A DNA stretch of 64,000 bases from Diabrotica undecimpunctata (GCF_040954645.1 NC_092813.1:19035735-19099734); one strand, 5' to 3'. Counted from the first letter of the stretch, positions 12,982-26,331 are shown. The notes: generated by a model not told the origin, from the sequence alone. Made by a program: numbers and translations.

Positions 12982-13749
12982 CTATATGCCGTTTTTTGGG
13001 TCCATATTTCTAGAATTTTCTCGTTTGAAAGTACCATTTCCGGCCCATACCCAATTTATACCATCCACAATTAGTTTTCTGTACCCTATCTTTACATTTC
13101 TACCTTCAGCTCTTAATTCCTTGCTTTTATTTACGATTTCCTTCCTCATGTGTCTTTCTTTTTCGGTCAGGTCATCGTTGATGAAGATCTTTTCTCCAGT
13201 AAGAAATCTGAGTTTGCTTTTTTCTTTCATTACCTTAATTTTTTCGCCATAATCCTTCATTTGTACCAGACATATATTGTTATTTAACTTCATTGCAGAG
13301 TCTATTTCGACATCCTCTTTTAGGTGCTTTTGTATAAAATCTTTTACGTTATTTTTTAAGAGTGTTTCATCTGTTGCGTTTATTGGTAGACCCGTAATTA
13401 CTATGTTATTTCTTTTCATCTGTTTTTCAATTCTTTCTACTTTGTTTTCAACCTGGGTTAATTTGTTTTTTGTTTCTTCCAATTCTTGATTTATCTTTAT
13501 ATTTTCTTTTTTCAGCGCTATCATCTCTTCTCTATATTCCTTATTTTCATTCCTGATTTCTTTCAGTTCTCCCATCATCTTCTTGAACATGCTTATAACG
13601 TCGTCCAAATACTCTGAATCTTCTTCCTTTGGTTTTCTTTTGCTTGGGGTTCTGGAAGTTTTTTTGCTTTGCAGGAAAGGTGAAGTTGACCCTCTATCTT
13701 TTCTCTTCTTGCCTTCTGACGCGTTATCATCACTGTCCGTGTACATCAT
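12982..13749 (-). CDS. LINE copy 1 ORF1, open
   Basis: A 255-codon ORF1 starting MMYTDSDDN. A basic, Ser/Thr-rich N-terminus is followed by a long Glu/Lys coiled coil (about residues 60-115), then NNIVITGLPIN, as in RNA-binding LINE ORF1 proteins, and a basic C-terminus with NWVWAGNGTFK. It probably binds the element RNA and forms oligomers. It ends in the same A AAA AAC slippery sequence and stop as copy 2. No lesion is visible, although ORF2 of this copy is dead. Confidence 0.82.
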   Translation of the reverse strand: MMYTDSDDNASEGKKRKDRGSTSPFLQSKKTSRTPSKRKPKEEDSEYLDDVISMFKKMMGELKEIRNENKEYREEMIALKKENIKINQELEETKNKLTQVENKVERIEKQMKRNNIVITGLPINATDETLLKNNVKDFIQKHLKEDVEIDSAMKLNNNICLVQMKDYGEKIKVMKEKSKLRFLTGEKIFINDDLTEKERHMRKEIVNKSKELRAEGRNVKIGYRKLIVDGINWVWAGNGTFKRENSRNMDPKNGI

Positions 13750-14261
13750 ATCTGTTTCTAAGGACCGCGAAAGGAACTAGATTCGCTTCAACCGCTCAGA
13801 AATCCAGTTCCTATCAGTCCTCAGTTTGCAGAACTATTTTTAACTTTGGCAACGTCGCAAAACTAACGACCAGCATCGGGATTATGAAATTCCGATACGA
13901 AGTCACAAAACGAAACGAAGGCAAACTCGATACGAATACGTATCGAAGCCAAAAAGTGATTACGAACTCGGTTCGACTGGAATGTCAGAAAATGATCGGT
14001 AATCATCGTATTTTTGAACTCATGAGATAATAATTCGAACAAATGGAATGATTTATATGGTTATCACTGGTTATGTCACTGGTTCGGTTATGTCTTTTGT
14101 CATAAATAACCTTCATTATATATATTTATATAACACAACGTTTATGTAAAATAGTAACAGATTTCAATTATTTTCAAATTGAAGAAATCAAAGTATGTAT
14201 TTATTTTTCTACTATAAATACAGCGTTATATTATGTTGATAATTATTGTATGTTTTTGTAG

Positions 14262-15408
14262 ATGTTGCCAATGTTTATTTTACAAAGAAGGCAAAGAAGG
14301 AGAGATGAAAATAGGAGGCTTATTTTGCATCGGCAATATATTAGAACGGAAAGCGAACCATTCGATTTACCGGAATTCAGATTTGTAGAATTATTTAGAC
14401 TCAATAAAAACATTGTGAGAAATTTAGTAGAACAATTACGGCTGTAAATACATGCGCCTAGGTCAAGAAGAGGCGTTAATATAGAGAGAAAAGTTTTACT
14501 TGCATTAAGATTCTATGCAACTGGCTCTTACCAAAGAGGTGTGGGTGAGAAATTGAATTTTGGAGTTAGTCAATCCAAAGTTCATTTCATAATCCATGAA
14601 GTGACACAGTTATTGGAGCAAAATTTTGTTCCCCAATATATTAAATTTCCGAATAATCCTGCTATGAGAAACCAAATGAAAATGGATTTCATGAATAAAT
14701 TTGGGTTCCCTGGTACCATAGGCGCAATTGATGGCACACACATAGCCATATTAAAGCCTCATCAGGATGAGCAAAATTTTATAAACAGGAAAGGTAATTT
14801 CATAAATTTTTAATTATATAAATGTATATACTTTCATGCATACTTTTTTTTTTAAAGGATTCCACTCCATTAATTCACAGATTATTTGTGACAGTAACCT
14901 TAGAATATTAAATATATTTGCAAATTTTGGAGGCTCCAGTCATGATTCATATATTTGGAGTAGATCTGAGGTTAAAGATTATTTGGAGAGAATCCATGCA
15001 AATAGAGAGTCTGGGTGGCTCATAGGAGATTCAGGGTATCCTCTAAGCCCAATATTAATCACTCCTTTCAGAGATGTTGTGGATGGGACACCCCAAGCAC
15101 ATTTTAATCAAGCACACATGCGTGCCAGGAATTGTGTTGAGCGGTGTATTGGGCTGTTGAAAGTCAGATTTCGTTGTCTGTTAAAAGAGAGAAGCTCAAG
15201 ATACGAACCACAGTTTGTATGCAGGCTTATAAAAGTTTGTGCTACATTGTACAATATGTGCATAGAAAATAATATTAATGATCCCAATGTAGCAGCAGAC
15301 AATATAATTGATGCCAATGATGATGCAAATAATATTCCAGCACCTCCACCTGTTAGAGATGGGATTTTAGTTAGAAATGGCATTGTAAATAGATATTTTA
15401 TTAATTAA
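14262..15408 (+). pseudogene. Harbinger (HARBI1-like) transposase, one in-frame stop
   Basis: Two exons, 14262-14793 and 14858-15408, join with GT/AG borders in phase. The DDE nuclease triad is visible: GAIDGTHIAI, then GSSHDSYIW, then NCVERCIGLLKVRFRC. An N-terminal helix-turn-helix region precedes it (LRFYATGSYQRGVGEKL). The only clear lesion is a TAA at 14445-14447 between LVEQLRL and IHAPRSRRG; the frame continues unchanged on both sides. The ATG follows directly on a TTTGTAG acceptor-like sequence, so a short upstream exon is possible. Together with the partner protein it would excise and insert the element. Confidence 0.87.
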
Positions 15409-15654
15409 ATTATTTTACTAAAAAATTTACTGTACTTAACAGTACCTTGTGTTTTATTAAATCCACTGTGTACTCCAAATTTTCACATCCTGATAATATA
15501 TTAAGCTATGATATTTATAAATGAAATCCAAAAACTTAAAAAAATATATATTTAAACAGTCAACATGTGAGTTACTGTTGTTACAAAATGCCACATAGTC
15601 ATTAATAAAATTGCTATATTATAACTACAAATATGGTAAAGTACATTCTTTATA

Positions 15655-15890
15655 TCTATCAGAAATAGAATTAATGCCAAAATTGAAGATAACCTGGGTG
15701 AATACCAAGGAGGGTTTAGAACAAACAGATCTGTAATAGACCAAATTTTTACAATTAAACAGATCCTGACTAGCTAATATGTTTAATTAATCCGTCACTT
15801 AACATATTTATTGATTTTCAACAAGCATATGACACAATAGACAGTCATAAATTGATTGACACATTAAAATATTTTGACTTCGGTTAAAAT
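15655..15890 (+). pseudogene. Reverse transcriptase fragment inside Harbinger
   Basis: Translation on the plus strand gives DNLGEYQGGFRTNRSVIDQ followed by IFTIKQIL, closely like the LGEYQGGFRKG...TDQIFMLKQIL segment of LINE copies 1 and 2. Downstream the frame shifts, with remnants of the FIDF..AYDT motif. It is diverged, short, and followed by a duplicated ATTTTGACTTCGGTTAAAAT segment. I see no target duplication. Confidence 0.65.
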
Positions 15891-16081
15891 ATATATAAAT
15901 ATTTTGACTTCGGTTAAAATTATATATATTTATATATATAATAAAATTAAAACTAAAACAGAATAATTCAAATACAAGCTACAAATACAAAAACAAAATA
16001 AGGAATCTTAAAACTAATAAATAACTGAAATAAGTAGCAGTTTCAATTTTTTTTTCTTACAAATTATAATATACTAACATT

Positions 16082-16501
<420 letters not shown>

Positions 16502-16570
16502 ATAAAACTAAGCACAAAAATAAAATACATTAAAAAAACAGAAATTAAACACAAAAAATTAATTATACTT

Positions 16571-17530
16571 TCACTTTTTTGCCACTAGTTCTGCTAATGA
16601 ATTGGCAATTGATGACATGCTTTTGTTAAGCTCCCTTAACTCTAATTTTATTTCCTTTAATTCAGTCAAGCTCTCCTGCATTAGCTCATTCTCAACATCT
16701 TGTATTTTCCTTTTTTTGGATGGGGAAGTTTAGAATATCCATGGTCAGAAGCCTGTAAAAAATATTTACATGATGACTTGATATAGGTGCATGTATCAGA
16801 TCTTACCTCTATAGATTTATGTTTAAATTCAGAAAATTTAGATGTCTGAATACTACTTGTAGAAGCAACCTATAAAAAATATTGAAAATTTATTAGTGAA
16901 ATAATATGACTTAAGTATGTAGTATGTAGTTACATACCGGTAAATGGATAGGTGTGTCTTCCAAACTATTCTGTGGGAAAACATCTTTAGAGGTGGATAG
17001 GAAATCATCTTCACTGGTAGATGGAATCTGAAATTTTTTTGAATATTTACTATATATAATAAATAAATAACAGACTTAATTAAACATGTGACTGATACAT
17101 ACTCCACACTCAGATTCACTGACTCCTTCATAAAATGTTTTTCCTAATATATTGACAACCCGTTCCTCTAGTTGGTTTAGTTCGGGCTTCACTTTTGGCC
17201 CTCCACCAGTGGCTGCAATATCTTGTTTTTTCGCAGAAGCCTTCCTTTTAATCGAGTATTTAATATCTGACCAAGTCTATAGTAAAAAAATACAGAAAAA
17301 TAATTAATGGAAAAACCATACTTTGATATATTTAATCTAACCTTTTGCCATTTCTCAACAGGCTTACTTCCTTCACCAAGTGAATTTAATAGTTGAGCAA
17401 GCTCTTCCCAAAGTTTTCTTTGAATTATTCTTCCAGTGGGGCCAGAAAACTGTCCTTTTGCAAATTCTTTATGCTGCTCCATAAACTCTAAAAGGACGTT
17501 CCAATGACCCTCTGTTAATTTAAAAGACAT
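16571..17530 (-). pseudogene. Harbinger Myb/SANT (zeste-like) DNA-binding protein, one frameshift
   Basis: Five exons on the minus strand, 17530-17342, 17276-17103, 17027-16938, 16869-16807 and 16752-16571, all have GT/AG borders and the first four are multiples of three. Exon 1 starts MSFKLTEGHWNVLLEF and continues into the trihelix/Myb-like fold with KLWEELAQLLN; exon 2 has TWSDIKYSIKRKASAKK and NQLEERVVNILG. This is the arrangement of zeste-like proteins. The last exon is coiled coil (KEIKLELRELNKSMSS) and is reached only if a one-base loss in a T run near 16731 is allowed for. In Harbinger elements such a protein brings the transposase to the nucleus and the ends. Likely damaged. Confidence 0.82.
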
Positions 17531-18109
17531 GATAATTATTAAAGTACAAGAAAAGTACAGAAGATAAACGTTAATGATAAACCCAAGAAAATTTTTAATT
17601 TAACGAATTTTTATTATGTCGCTGTCTAACTCAGAACAGAACAAATAGATTCGAATTTTAGAAGACTGAAAGAGAGTATATTTAAAAAGAGACACTAACA
17701 TCGAATTGGTAATTCGATAGCGCTGTAGGTATCGTATGGTTTCTTCCAGTTGAGTCGATACGAAAACGTGACGAAAGTTGTTCGTAATCACTCCCTTCGG
17801 AAAAACATGGCGGATACGATTCGTATCGAATGTTCGTAATCCCGCCTCAGAGTTCCTCCAGTATGACTGTTTCGAATTGTAAATAACCTTACTTACTTTT
17901 ATCACTTCAAACACTAGTTTTACCGAAAGCGAGTTTTTTTCCAGAAATTTCCCACTGTGGTATTACGAAGCCTTTTTAAATTCACATATGTAAACAAACC
18001 GTAAATTATTTTTTGCTACTAATCAAAATATTTGGGATTTTAGTAGGAGAAAAATATATTTACTTTTATCTGCTTAGTACACCGTTGCCGTTCGGTTCTA
18101 AAAACTCAT

Positions 18110-19317
18110 AAATATTTATATTGAACATTTATTTCCTTATTTGCGCTTATGTAATTTGAACCATTATCAGAGTAAATATTAGAAGATCTTCCTATTCTAC
18201 TAATAAATCTTTTGAAACTCGCTAAAAACGCATCAGTGGTAAGGTCTGACACTAACTCAATGTGTACAGCCTTAGTATACATGCAAATAAAAATGCGAAT
18301 ATAAGTCTTGGTTAATTTCGCACCTCCAGTTTTTAGATTCTTGATAAGGAAAGGACCACCATAATCAGTACCTACATTTTTAAAAACTGAAAAACTATTT
18401 ACCCTATTCTGGAGTAAATCACCCATTAAATAATTTAAAGGTTCTGGCTTAGTTTTAAAACAAGCTATACATTTATTTATTTAATATTTACAGCAGCTAC
18501 GAGCTGAAATAGGCCAATATTTTTGCCTTAATAAAAAAATTAATTATTGAACACCACAATGAAGCAAACGTTCATCTTCATTTAATAGAATTCTTTTTGT
18601 TAAAACATGATTATTTAGTAAAATATAATTTGGTGTTTGCTATTAACCGGAATATTACTATTTCTTAAACGTCCACCCACCTTAAGTAATCTTTCGCGAA
18701 TAAAAGGATTCAATGTTATGATTTTACTTTTATTTGGTATTTCTTTATTATTAATTAAATTCTTGTATTCTAAGGGAAAACATTCCCATTGAACAGAATT
18801 GATTGCTATTATTAGAGCTGCTTCAATTTCTTCTGGTGTTAGTAGACTAGTCCTTCTCTTCGATAGTTCAACTTTACAATTATGAGAAAATCGTAAAAGA
18901 TATGCTGAAATCCTTAAAAACTTGTTAAATGAAGAAAAATGCTCTAACAAATAGTTAACTATATTAAAGTTATTTACAGCAACACGAAGCAACCTTTGCT
19001 TCTCGTACATTCTGACACTGTTCAGAATTTAAAAATTCCATTCTTTACTATCTTTAAGAAGCCATTCTGGTCCAGAACACAACAACTTATTATTCCTTAA
19101 ATTGTCTGCCGAGACCAACTCAAACAAATTGTGGAGTCAGTCCAACAATAGATACCATTAACTGGAATATATATAAAATCCGAAACATTTTTCAATAAAT
19201 TAGCTAGTAAAACTGTCGCACAAAGTTCCAACCTACGAAAACTTAACAATTTCAATGGTGCAATCCGTGATTTTGTACATAACAAATTACATCTGTAAGA
19301 TCCAGACGACATCAAAC

Positions 19318-19393
<76 letters not shown>

Positions 19394-20050
19394 CCGTATA
19401 GATGCGTCACTGAAACCATTGAATTCAATATTAATATAAACTGATATACTAGCATGAGGTGGTATTCATTCAAAGAATTTAAGTTACTATAAAGTTCTAA
19501 CCAAATTTTAATTAAAGCCTGGCGGTTACTCTTGGTCCCATTCAAATTGTCTTTTCCATAAATCTTACATGATTAGCTTTGTATTTATTACAATAGTACC
19601 CAATAGTCCCAATGGATCGTATATATCTGACAAATTACCGACAGAATAATACGTTTATTCCATTGACCTGGTTTAATAGAATAATCAATTTTATACCCTA
19701 TAAAATCATTTTTTTGCTCACCTAATGGGAGTACAGCAACATCTAAATTATTATTAACTATATTTATGTTAAAATCTTTAGCTATAATTGGGATCATTTC
19801 AAACCCATTTTCGTAACTCAAATCCCGAATCACCCAAAATAATCGAAACATCTTTTTGTATCTTTATTATTTCCTCTTTTTAATCTGAAGAACTGAGCAA
19901 ATCGTCCATATAGAAGTCTCTCTTAATTATATTTGATGCTAGTGGATAATCATGCTTATTATCTTCAGCAGCTTGTATCAAACTTTTAACAGCCAGATAC
20001 GGCGCAGATGCGGTACCATATGTAACAGTATATAACTTAACATTTTAATT
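18110..20050 (-). pseudogene. BEL/Pao pol: RT end, RNase H and integrase start
   Basis: Minus-strand pieces in order. 20050-19588 includes TVTYGTASAPYLAV and the active-site box FYMDDLLS. 19315-19097 has APLKLLSFRRLELCA and IYCWTDSTICLSW of the RNase H domain. 19010-18615 has the connecting region ending RERLLKVGGRLRNS. 18426-18106 has the integrase core with TDYGGPF and IYSDNGSNY (two catalytic Asp) and KAVHIELVSDLTTDAFLASF. A TA array interrupts 19320-19392. Stops and shifts are frequent. The integrase is cut at 18110 by LINE copy 1 and the RT at 20050 by the Jockey-like LINE. Confidence 0.88.
19320..19392. repeat. TA microsatellite inside BEL pol
   Basis: Nearly pure TA dinucleotides interrupt the BEL coding remnant between the RT and RNase H regions. 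Confidence 0.95.
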
Positions 20051-20071
20051 CCTCCTTTGAGTGATCAGTAT

Positions 20072-20540
20072 AGACTACACTAAAATTCACTGTGTCTATT
20101 TGCTGTGATTGGTGGGTGGGCGTGTCTTAATTTAAAATTTGGCGGGTTTAGTGTTTATTGAACTGAAAATGGGGTATTGGTAGGAAGAGGATAATATTCG
20201 TATTTTAGGATTAAGCAGACTTATTACAGTTTTATTTGAAATGTCTTTCATTTTCCTACACTAAAAATAACAAGGTACATTTGCTGTGATTGATCGGTAG
20301 GTGTATATTAATTTAAAATTTGGCAGATTTCATGTTTATTAAAATGAAACTTGGGTATTAGTACTACATATTTTAGGAATAAGCTGACTGTGTATGATAT
20401 CCTAGCGCTGTTTTTTTTTATTAAATATCTAGGTATTATTGTTTTAATTTTTTTTGTAGGCATATGCCATCTCAAGTTTAATAAAAATTATGTAAAGTCT
20501 TTCGTTTTCACTTTAAATTTTCCATTAGCTATTTTATACA
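20072..20540. repeat. MULE left terminal inverted repeat
   Basis: It matches the right end in pieces: 35516-35748, then 31209-31350 beyond LINE copy 2, then 30479-30711. Internally it has two related units of about 190 bp, each with TTTGCTGTGATTG, TTAATTTAAAATTTGGC and a following ATTA or TTGGTA block. A third TACATTTGCTGTGATTGG occurs at about 20550 just inside. Confidence 0.8.
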
Positions 20541-21674
20541 GCTAATATGTACATTTGCTGTGATTGGTCGTTATCGACATATGATTTGTGAGGTTATGTG
20601 TCTTTGTCTTATATTGGCGGCACAGTTTAACCACTTGGCGGTTTTATTTAACACCAAGCACACATAAAAATTTTTTTCTCTGTTTGGCGCTGGTTTTATC
20701 CCAACTCCAAGCTTACATAAATAATTTCAATTTAAAATTTTTCATTTCAATTGTTTTAAGAATCTGTTCGTTAGAACACCATATTTAATTATCAGAGTCT
20801 TTGTTTTAGCAAGAAATTATGGATTCCTGTACTCCATCTACTTCAACAAGCTCTGAAATTCTCTCAACGGCCTGCCACCTTTGCAGCAAAACATTTAAAA
20901 ATGTAAAATTACGAAATCGTCATATCAAAAGAATGCACAAAATAGATGTATCAAAGAAGAAAATGAATCATATAATTTGTCCGTTATGTGAGCAAGGAAC
21001 TAATTGTGAAAGTCATGAGAAGTTACGAAAACATCTCAATGACCACCACCAGGTGAGTATTGAACTAATAACTTTTGAATTTTATAGTAAACAAGAATAT
21101 GAGACATGGAAAGATATGCAGAAAACTAAAAGAAGTTATACAATGAATAGAGTGGATAAGAGAAATGATTATAAGATATTATACTATGAGTGTAACAGAA
21201 GTAACATTAAAGGTAGGTGCAATACTTTGTTACTTGTAATAATTAAAACTTATACTTGTCTATCTTTAGGATATAAGCCCAACCATAAAATTAGGACAGA
21301 GAAATCTGGTGGATCAATTAAAATTAAAGGAGTGTGCCCTTCCAGGCTGATCTGTACACTGAGAAATCAAGGACAAGTTTCTGTCAGTTATTGGAAAACA
21401 CATGCTGGGCATAGAGAAGAATTAAGAACCATGCACCTCTCAAAAGCACAAGAAAAAACGATTGTAGAAATGTTAATGTCTGGGGTGTCACCCAGCAGAA
21501 TTTTAGATGATTCAAGAAAATTGGAAACACCAAAACTAGAAAGACTTGCCCTATTAACAAGTCAAGATATCACAAATTTATCCAGAAAGTATAATATACA
21601 CAAAAAACGGGATCAAAATGATAAGGTAGCAACAGCCTTAAAGGTTCAGCAATGGAACGCTAACAACAAGAATT

Positions 21675-24436
21675 GAAGGGGTTAGAATACAAAGGGTACA
21701 AGTACCTTTGTCTTATAAAATGAGATATATGTACTCCTGAAAACTAGATACAATTATTTATTGTATCTAGTTGTATGTAATATTGAATATAATTGTAGAT
21801 ATCGTTAGAATACAACGGATGTAAGTGTACTTGTACCCTTTGTATTCTTACTTAATCAGCCTTGGGTGACTTTAATATACCTTACTTTTAGTACAATACT
21901 TTGAATTATTGTTTTTGTGTTCATTTGTTAATTAGCTAAAGCTAAACTAAAACGTTTCAACTAATAGATAAATATTACTACTGACGAATCATAACAATGG
22001 AGAGCGACGAAGGTAAGTTTTTTGTTAATTTTAAACAATAGTATTACACTATTCACATTTATTTTTCCTAAATTTTGTGAGGTTATTTATTTTTGTTTGC
22101 AGATCCTTACAAAACCGATGAAGATGACTCGTACCACCTTTCTGGGAGTAGTACTGATAGTGAAAGTGGTTATAGGAATGAAGCAAACTCTATAACAAAT
22201 GAGGCAATGTCATCCGTAAGTAGTCTATCTTCTAAAAAAACTAGAAAACGGCAAAGGCACGAATCCTCATGGAAAATTAAAAAACGTCAAAATCTACGAA
22301 CCCACGGGAAAGAGTATGTGTGCCGTAAAATGAAATTACACGAGGCCAAATCTTTAGTCGCGTATCCACATCAATGTCGTTATAAATGTACAGAAAATAT
22401 ATCTCAAAATGAAAGACAGCAATTATTTAATGCGTTTTATTAACTGCCATCGTACGACCATCAGACATCATTCTTGTCGTCGTGTATAAAAAAAGTAAGT
22501 GTTGCAAAAAAAAAATGAACAGAAACATAAGCAAGGGTTTTAGTACACAAGTAGTTTTTTTGTTGCAAAAACGAGTGTGCAAGCCTTATTTTTTAAAAAC
22601 GTTTGACATTTCAAACAAAATATTTACATTTGTATGCAAAAAAACCAGTGACCTTGGAATAGTTGAACCAGATAAAAGAGGTAAAGGACCGAGCAATAGA
22701 AAGATCAGTGGAAACGACACAAAATTGATTACTGATCACATCAACAAGTTTCCGAGATACAGAAGTCACTATTCTAGGAAAGACAATGTCGCTTGAAGGT
22801 ATTTGTCTTCAGAGTTAAACGTACAGTGTATGTATAATCTATACAAAGAGATCTGCCTTGAAGATAATAGGACCTCAGTCAAGTTATCTTATTACAGATA
22901 TGTGTTCAATAATCATTTCAATTTACGATTTCATAGACCACATTCTGATACCTGTTCCAGATGTGATAAGTACCAAAATATTATTAAACACTCAACAGAT
23001 CAAAGAAATGTAGCTGAAACTATGTAAGGTTCAACTATCTGTCCACCAACGTAAAGCTGAGCTAGCCTGTGAAACAAAAAAAAAATAGATATAGATACCT
23101 ACATATCTTCAGCAGATACCTTAGTTGTATGTTTTGATCTGCAACAAACTTTACCCACTCCGCTGATCACAACATCTAAAGTGTTTTATTTGAGGCAGTT
23201 GTGGACATATAATTTTTGTGTTTACGATTTGTTGCACAACAAGGCTCATATGTTTACGTGGTCTGAAAATATTGCTTCGAGAGAGTCACAGGCAATAGGA
23301 TCGTGTCTTCTGCAGTTCATCAAGTCGCTACCACCAACCGTAACAAAACTTATTGCCTACAGTGATTCCTGTGGAGGGCAAAATAAAAATAAATACATAA
23401 GCAAATTGTTCATGTCTCTTGTACAATCTACTCACTTAGAGGAAATCCACCATAAATTTTTAGAACCTGGACACACGTATATGGAATGTAATCGTGCATT
23501 CGCTCTTATTGAACAAGCTAAAAGAAAAAATCCACAAGTATTTATCCCACAACATTGGACTTCCGTTATGAAATCATCTGCAAGAAGTTTTGTTGTGCAT
23601 GAAATGACTCAACAAATGTTTTTTACATTCCAGAAATTAAATACTCTAATAAACGATCCAAAACTAGATGTGGAAAAAAAGCCTCTATATTTTAGACCAC
23701 CTTTATATTTTAGACCTCTATAAACCACCTTAAATACTCTAAAAATGCTGCAATATTTTCATTTCAATTTAAACATACTCTTTAAGAGGACTTTCCGTTT
23801 TCTAAATGGGTATCCGTTTTACCAAGAGGTCGACTTTTCCTGAAATTAGAGAATATATTGTCCACAAATACCGGCGATATAACGATTACCACAGCAAAGT
23901 GGAAGGATCTCCAAACACTACTAGACTATATACCACCTGTCTATCATCAGTTTTACAAGGATCTACCTCATAAGGAACAAAAAAAGAAAGAGACAAAAGC
24001 AAGAGAGTCTACAACTCGAAAGTCCAATATTGTGACAGCTTCAACTTCCAGGGTAGCGCATGAATCAGATTCTGACAACGATATGGATGATAGTGCCATA
24101 ATTGACTCTGATTATGAGAATGTATAGTAAAATATGTGTTATTATGTGAATAAATTTATAATAGCCTATAGATATTTTGTTTCCACCTGTTACTAATGCT
24201 GAAATAATGCTGGAATACAACGGGTACAAGTAACTTTTTTGCATTTTTTATGGAAAAAAAGCTTTAAATTTTTAAACTACTAATGCTAGAATATATCATT
24301 TGTCTTATATTTACCTTCTTTATCGAAATTGTAATGTTTTTTTAACTGCAGATTTTACTGTAGCAAATTAAGTTTAAAGCCAGTTTACTCAATATATTGG
24401 AATTAGTACTTATACCCTTTGTATTCTAACCCCTTC
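21675..24436 (+). mobile_element. DNA transposon with AATT duplication, Sola-like
   Basis: Inverted ends GAAGGGGTTAGAATACAAAGG differ at only one of the first 30 or so bases and are flanked by AATT at 21671-21674 and 24437-24440. Removing the element and one AATT restores the open MULE frame up to the next splice donor, which proves the borders. Subterminal GAATACAACGGGTACAAGT copies occur at both ends. A 4-bp TSD plus the transposase type suggests the Sola superfamily; that name is tentative. Confidence 0.85.
21997..24127 (+). pseudogene. Sola-like transposase, decayed
   Basis: Exon 1 (21997-22012, MESDE) splices in phase to exon 2 at 22103, an acidic Ser-rich N-terminus with a basic stretch (KKTRKRQRHESSWKIKKRQ). 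Later pieces carry a Cys pair (DTCSRCDKYQN, about 22950), then VCFDLQQTLPTP near 23133, then AYSDSCGGQNKNKYI at 23358, and EPGHTYMECNRAFA. The first and second Asp fit an RNase H-fold nuclease. In-frame stops at 22441 and 22794 and shifts near 22490, 23030 and 23725 break it. The C-terminal piece (23858-24127) is acidic and Ser-rich. Confidence 0.7.
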
Positions 24437-25162
24437 AATTATGCTTTCTTATTCAAGAAAGAAGGTAAACACCAAAAATTTTTAATACCTATCACATTTA
24501 TAATAATTAATCTTGTGTGGCTTCTCATGTAACAATCCTTTTTATACAAGCGATAAACATTTTTAAATAATATAACTGCTAAGTTTGTAGTTACTGGCCT
24601 TTTACATAGCTAATTTTATTGTGGAGGTGGTGATAGTTTATGGGTCAAATTTACTGCTTTGTTACCTTTCCCTCCCTCATGTAATAAATCTCACTTATCA
24701 AAATTAACAACTTTCGCCCCTTAACTAACTATAGAGTTTTAAGTTACTTTCTTTTTATCATTATTGATACAACTTTTTTTTGGTTCTTGGTCTGTTTAAG
24801 AATACTTCCCGATTCTGTTCCGTATTTTATAGTATGTTCGTCAATTCGTTGATTTTTAAAGGTGCCATGTAATGTTTTATTTGTTCCTTATATATACTCA
24901 GTATACATATATGTATTCAGTCTTCCTCTTGTTTTATGTCCAGCTGACATTTATTTTTGAAGGTATTTCATCTTCCATTCTTTCCACATGCCCCTTTTAC
25001 TGAAGCTGTCCTATTTGTATGAATGTTATGATATCCAGATCCTGGTATACAATTTTATTTTATGCGTTTATATGTGTGGTTTAAGATTTTTTCCTTGAGT
25101 CATTGCTTGGATTAGATACCCTCCATTTATGTTATCATGTTCATTTTTATAGGTAAAACAAA

Positions 25163-25319
25163 CACTCCTGACCATAGAGCTGCGCGAAGGCGGAGTCAAA
25201 TTCACGTAAAGGCAGAAAGGTTCTATTGTAAGTGGAATTATACAGTGCACAGTACAATGCGTTTTGCATGGAAGTGGGGACTAAACCAAATTTCGTCTAC
25301 TGCGCCGGGGTCAGGAGTG
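25163..25319. repeat. Small inverted-repeat element (candidate MITE)
   Basis: CACTCCTGACC at 25163-25173 is repeated inverted as GGTCAGGAGTG at 25309-25319. The 157-bp segment is distinctly GC-richer than its surroundings. No convincing target duplication is visible, so the identity is open. Confidence 0.45.
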
Positions 25320-25429
25320 CTTGCACTATCTCTAACATCTATGATAAGATTGTGTTTGTTGACATTGCATTTAATTGTTTTGAGAATTTACTGTAGAAAA
25401 AAATATCTAATCTATTATTGATTTTTGGC

Positions 25430-26320
25430 GTCAGAAATCACATTTGTACTTGCCTAAAACTTTTTCTGCATATGATCTCATAAATTATTTTAGACAGTAT
25501 CTTGCATGCTGTGTTCAGAAGCATGATTCTGTGGTAGTTTCTGTATTCCAACCAATCTCTCCTTTTTGTAATGGTACAGTATTCCATTTATCAGATAATT
25601 GTTAGTTTTTCAATAATATGTGGTTTGCTTTCAGTATCATCAAATGATATTTAGTCTGATGATGCTGCTTTATTATGTTTTAGTTTATCTATTGCTGTTC
25701 AAATCTTAGCCATTGTTGGGAGATTTTTTCTCTGTTATCTAATTGGTCAAATGTAATTTATATGGTTCATATCTCTGCTTTCTTCAATTTTTTTTTATAA
25801 TGTTCTGTCCATCTTTTTATTTCGTGTTGTTTTGTCAATGTAATGCTTGTAATCTCAGTACATCATGGTCCTAAGTTTAAATTCTGTTCTTCATTTGCTT
25901 ATTTTCATGTAGGACTTTTTTGCCACTGCTCTTTTACTTAGATTTTGTAACTCTTGAAGTTGTTGTCTAGCTATACTTCCCTCCTTTTTTGTGGACTTGT
26001 TTTTCTTCCTTTCATAGCTGTTTGCCTTCTGCTTTTACTTACCTGGTCCTGTGTCACTGCTGCTTTATATGCTCTGTTTTTTTCTTTCAGTTATTTTTCT
26101 TCAAACCATTCACTTCTTTGTTTTTCCTCCATGCCTAATACTTTTTGAATGCATATTTTATGGCTTTTTTACAGGATTCCTTTTCCTCATTTATGTTTTC
26201 ATGACTTGCTTTATTTTATAGTCTGTTATTGAAGATTCTTTTGTTTTGTCTTCAGAAGGTTCAGAATCTACATTTGTTCTCAGATCTATCATATCATGAG
26301 CTCAGTACTATAACTAGGTA
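25430..26320 (-). pseudogene. Old LINE reverse transcriptase remnant in MULE intron
   Basis: On the minus strand, fragments such as KKGEI, then NTACKILSK, then EKVLGKY around 25600-25430 match the order of the palm region in endonuclease-type LINEs. The rest is too shifted to read. It fills much of the enlarged MULE intron. Confidence 0.55.
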
Positions 26321-26331
26321 ACTCCAATTAT

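Noticed and set aside
12570..13780. Plus-strand frames opposite LINE copy 1 (and minus-strand ones opposite copy 2)
   Set aside because: Antisense shadows of A-rich LINE frames; the Phe/Ser-rich translations mirror ORF1 and ORF2.
17600..17914. 104-codon minus-strand frame near the Harbinger end
   Set aside because: It spans the Harbinger terminus, its CAG duplication and the LINE 5' UTR, so it is chance coding across a junction.
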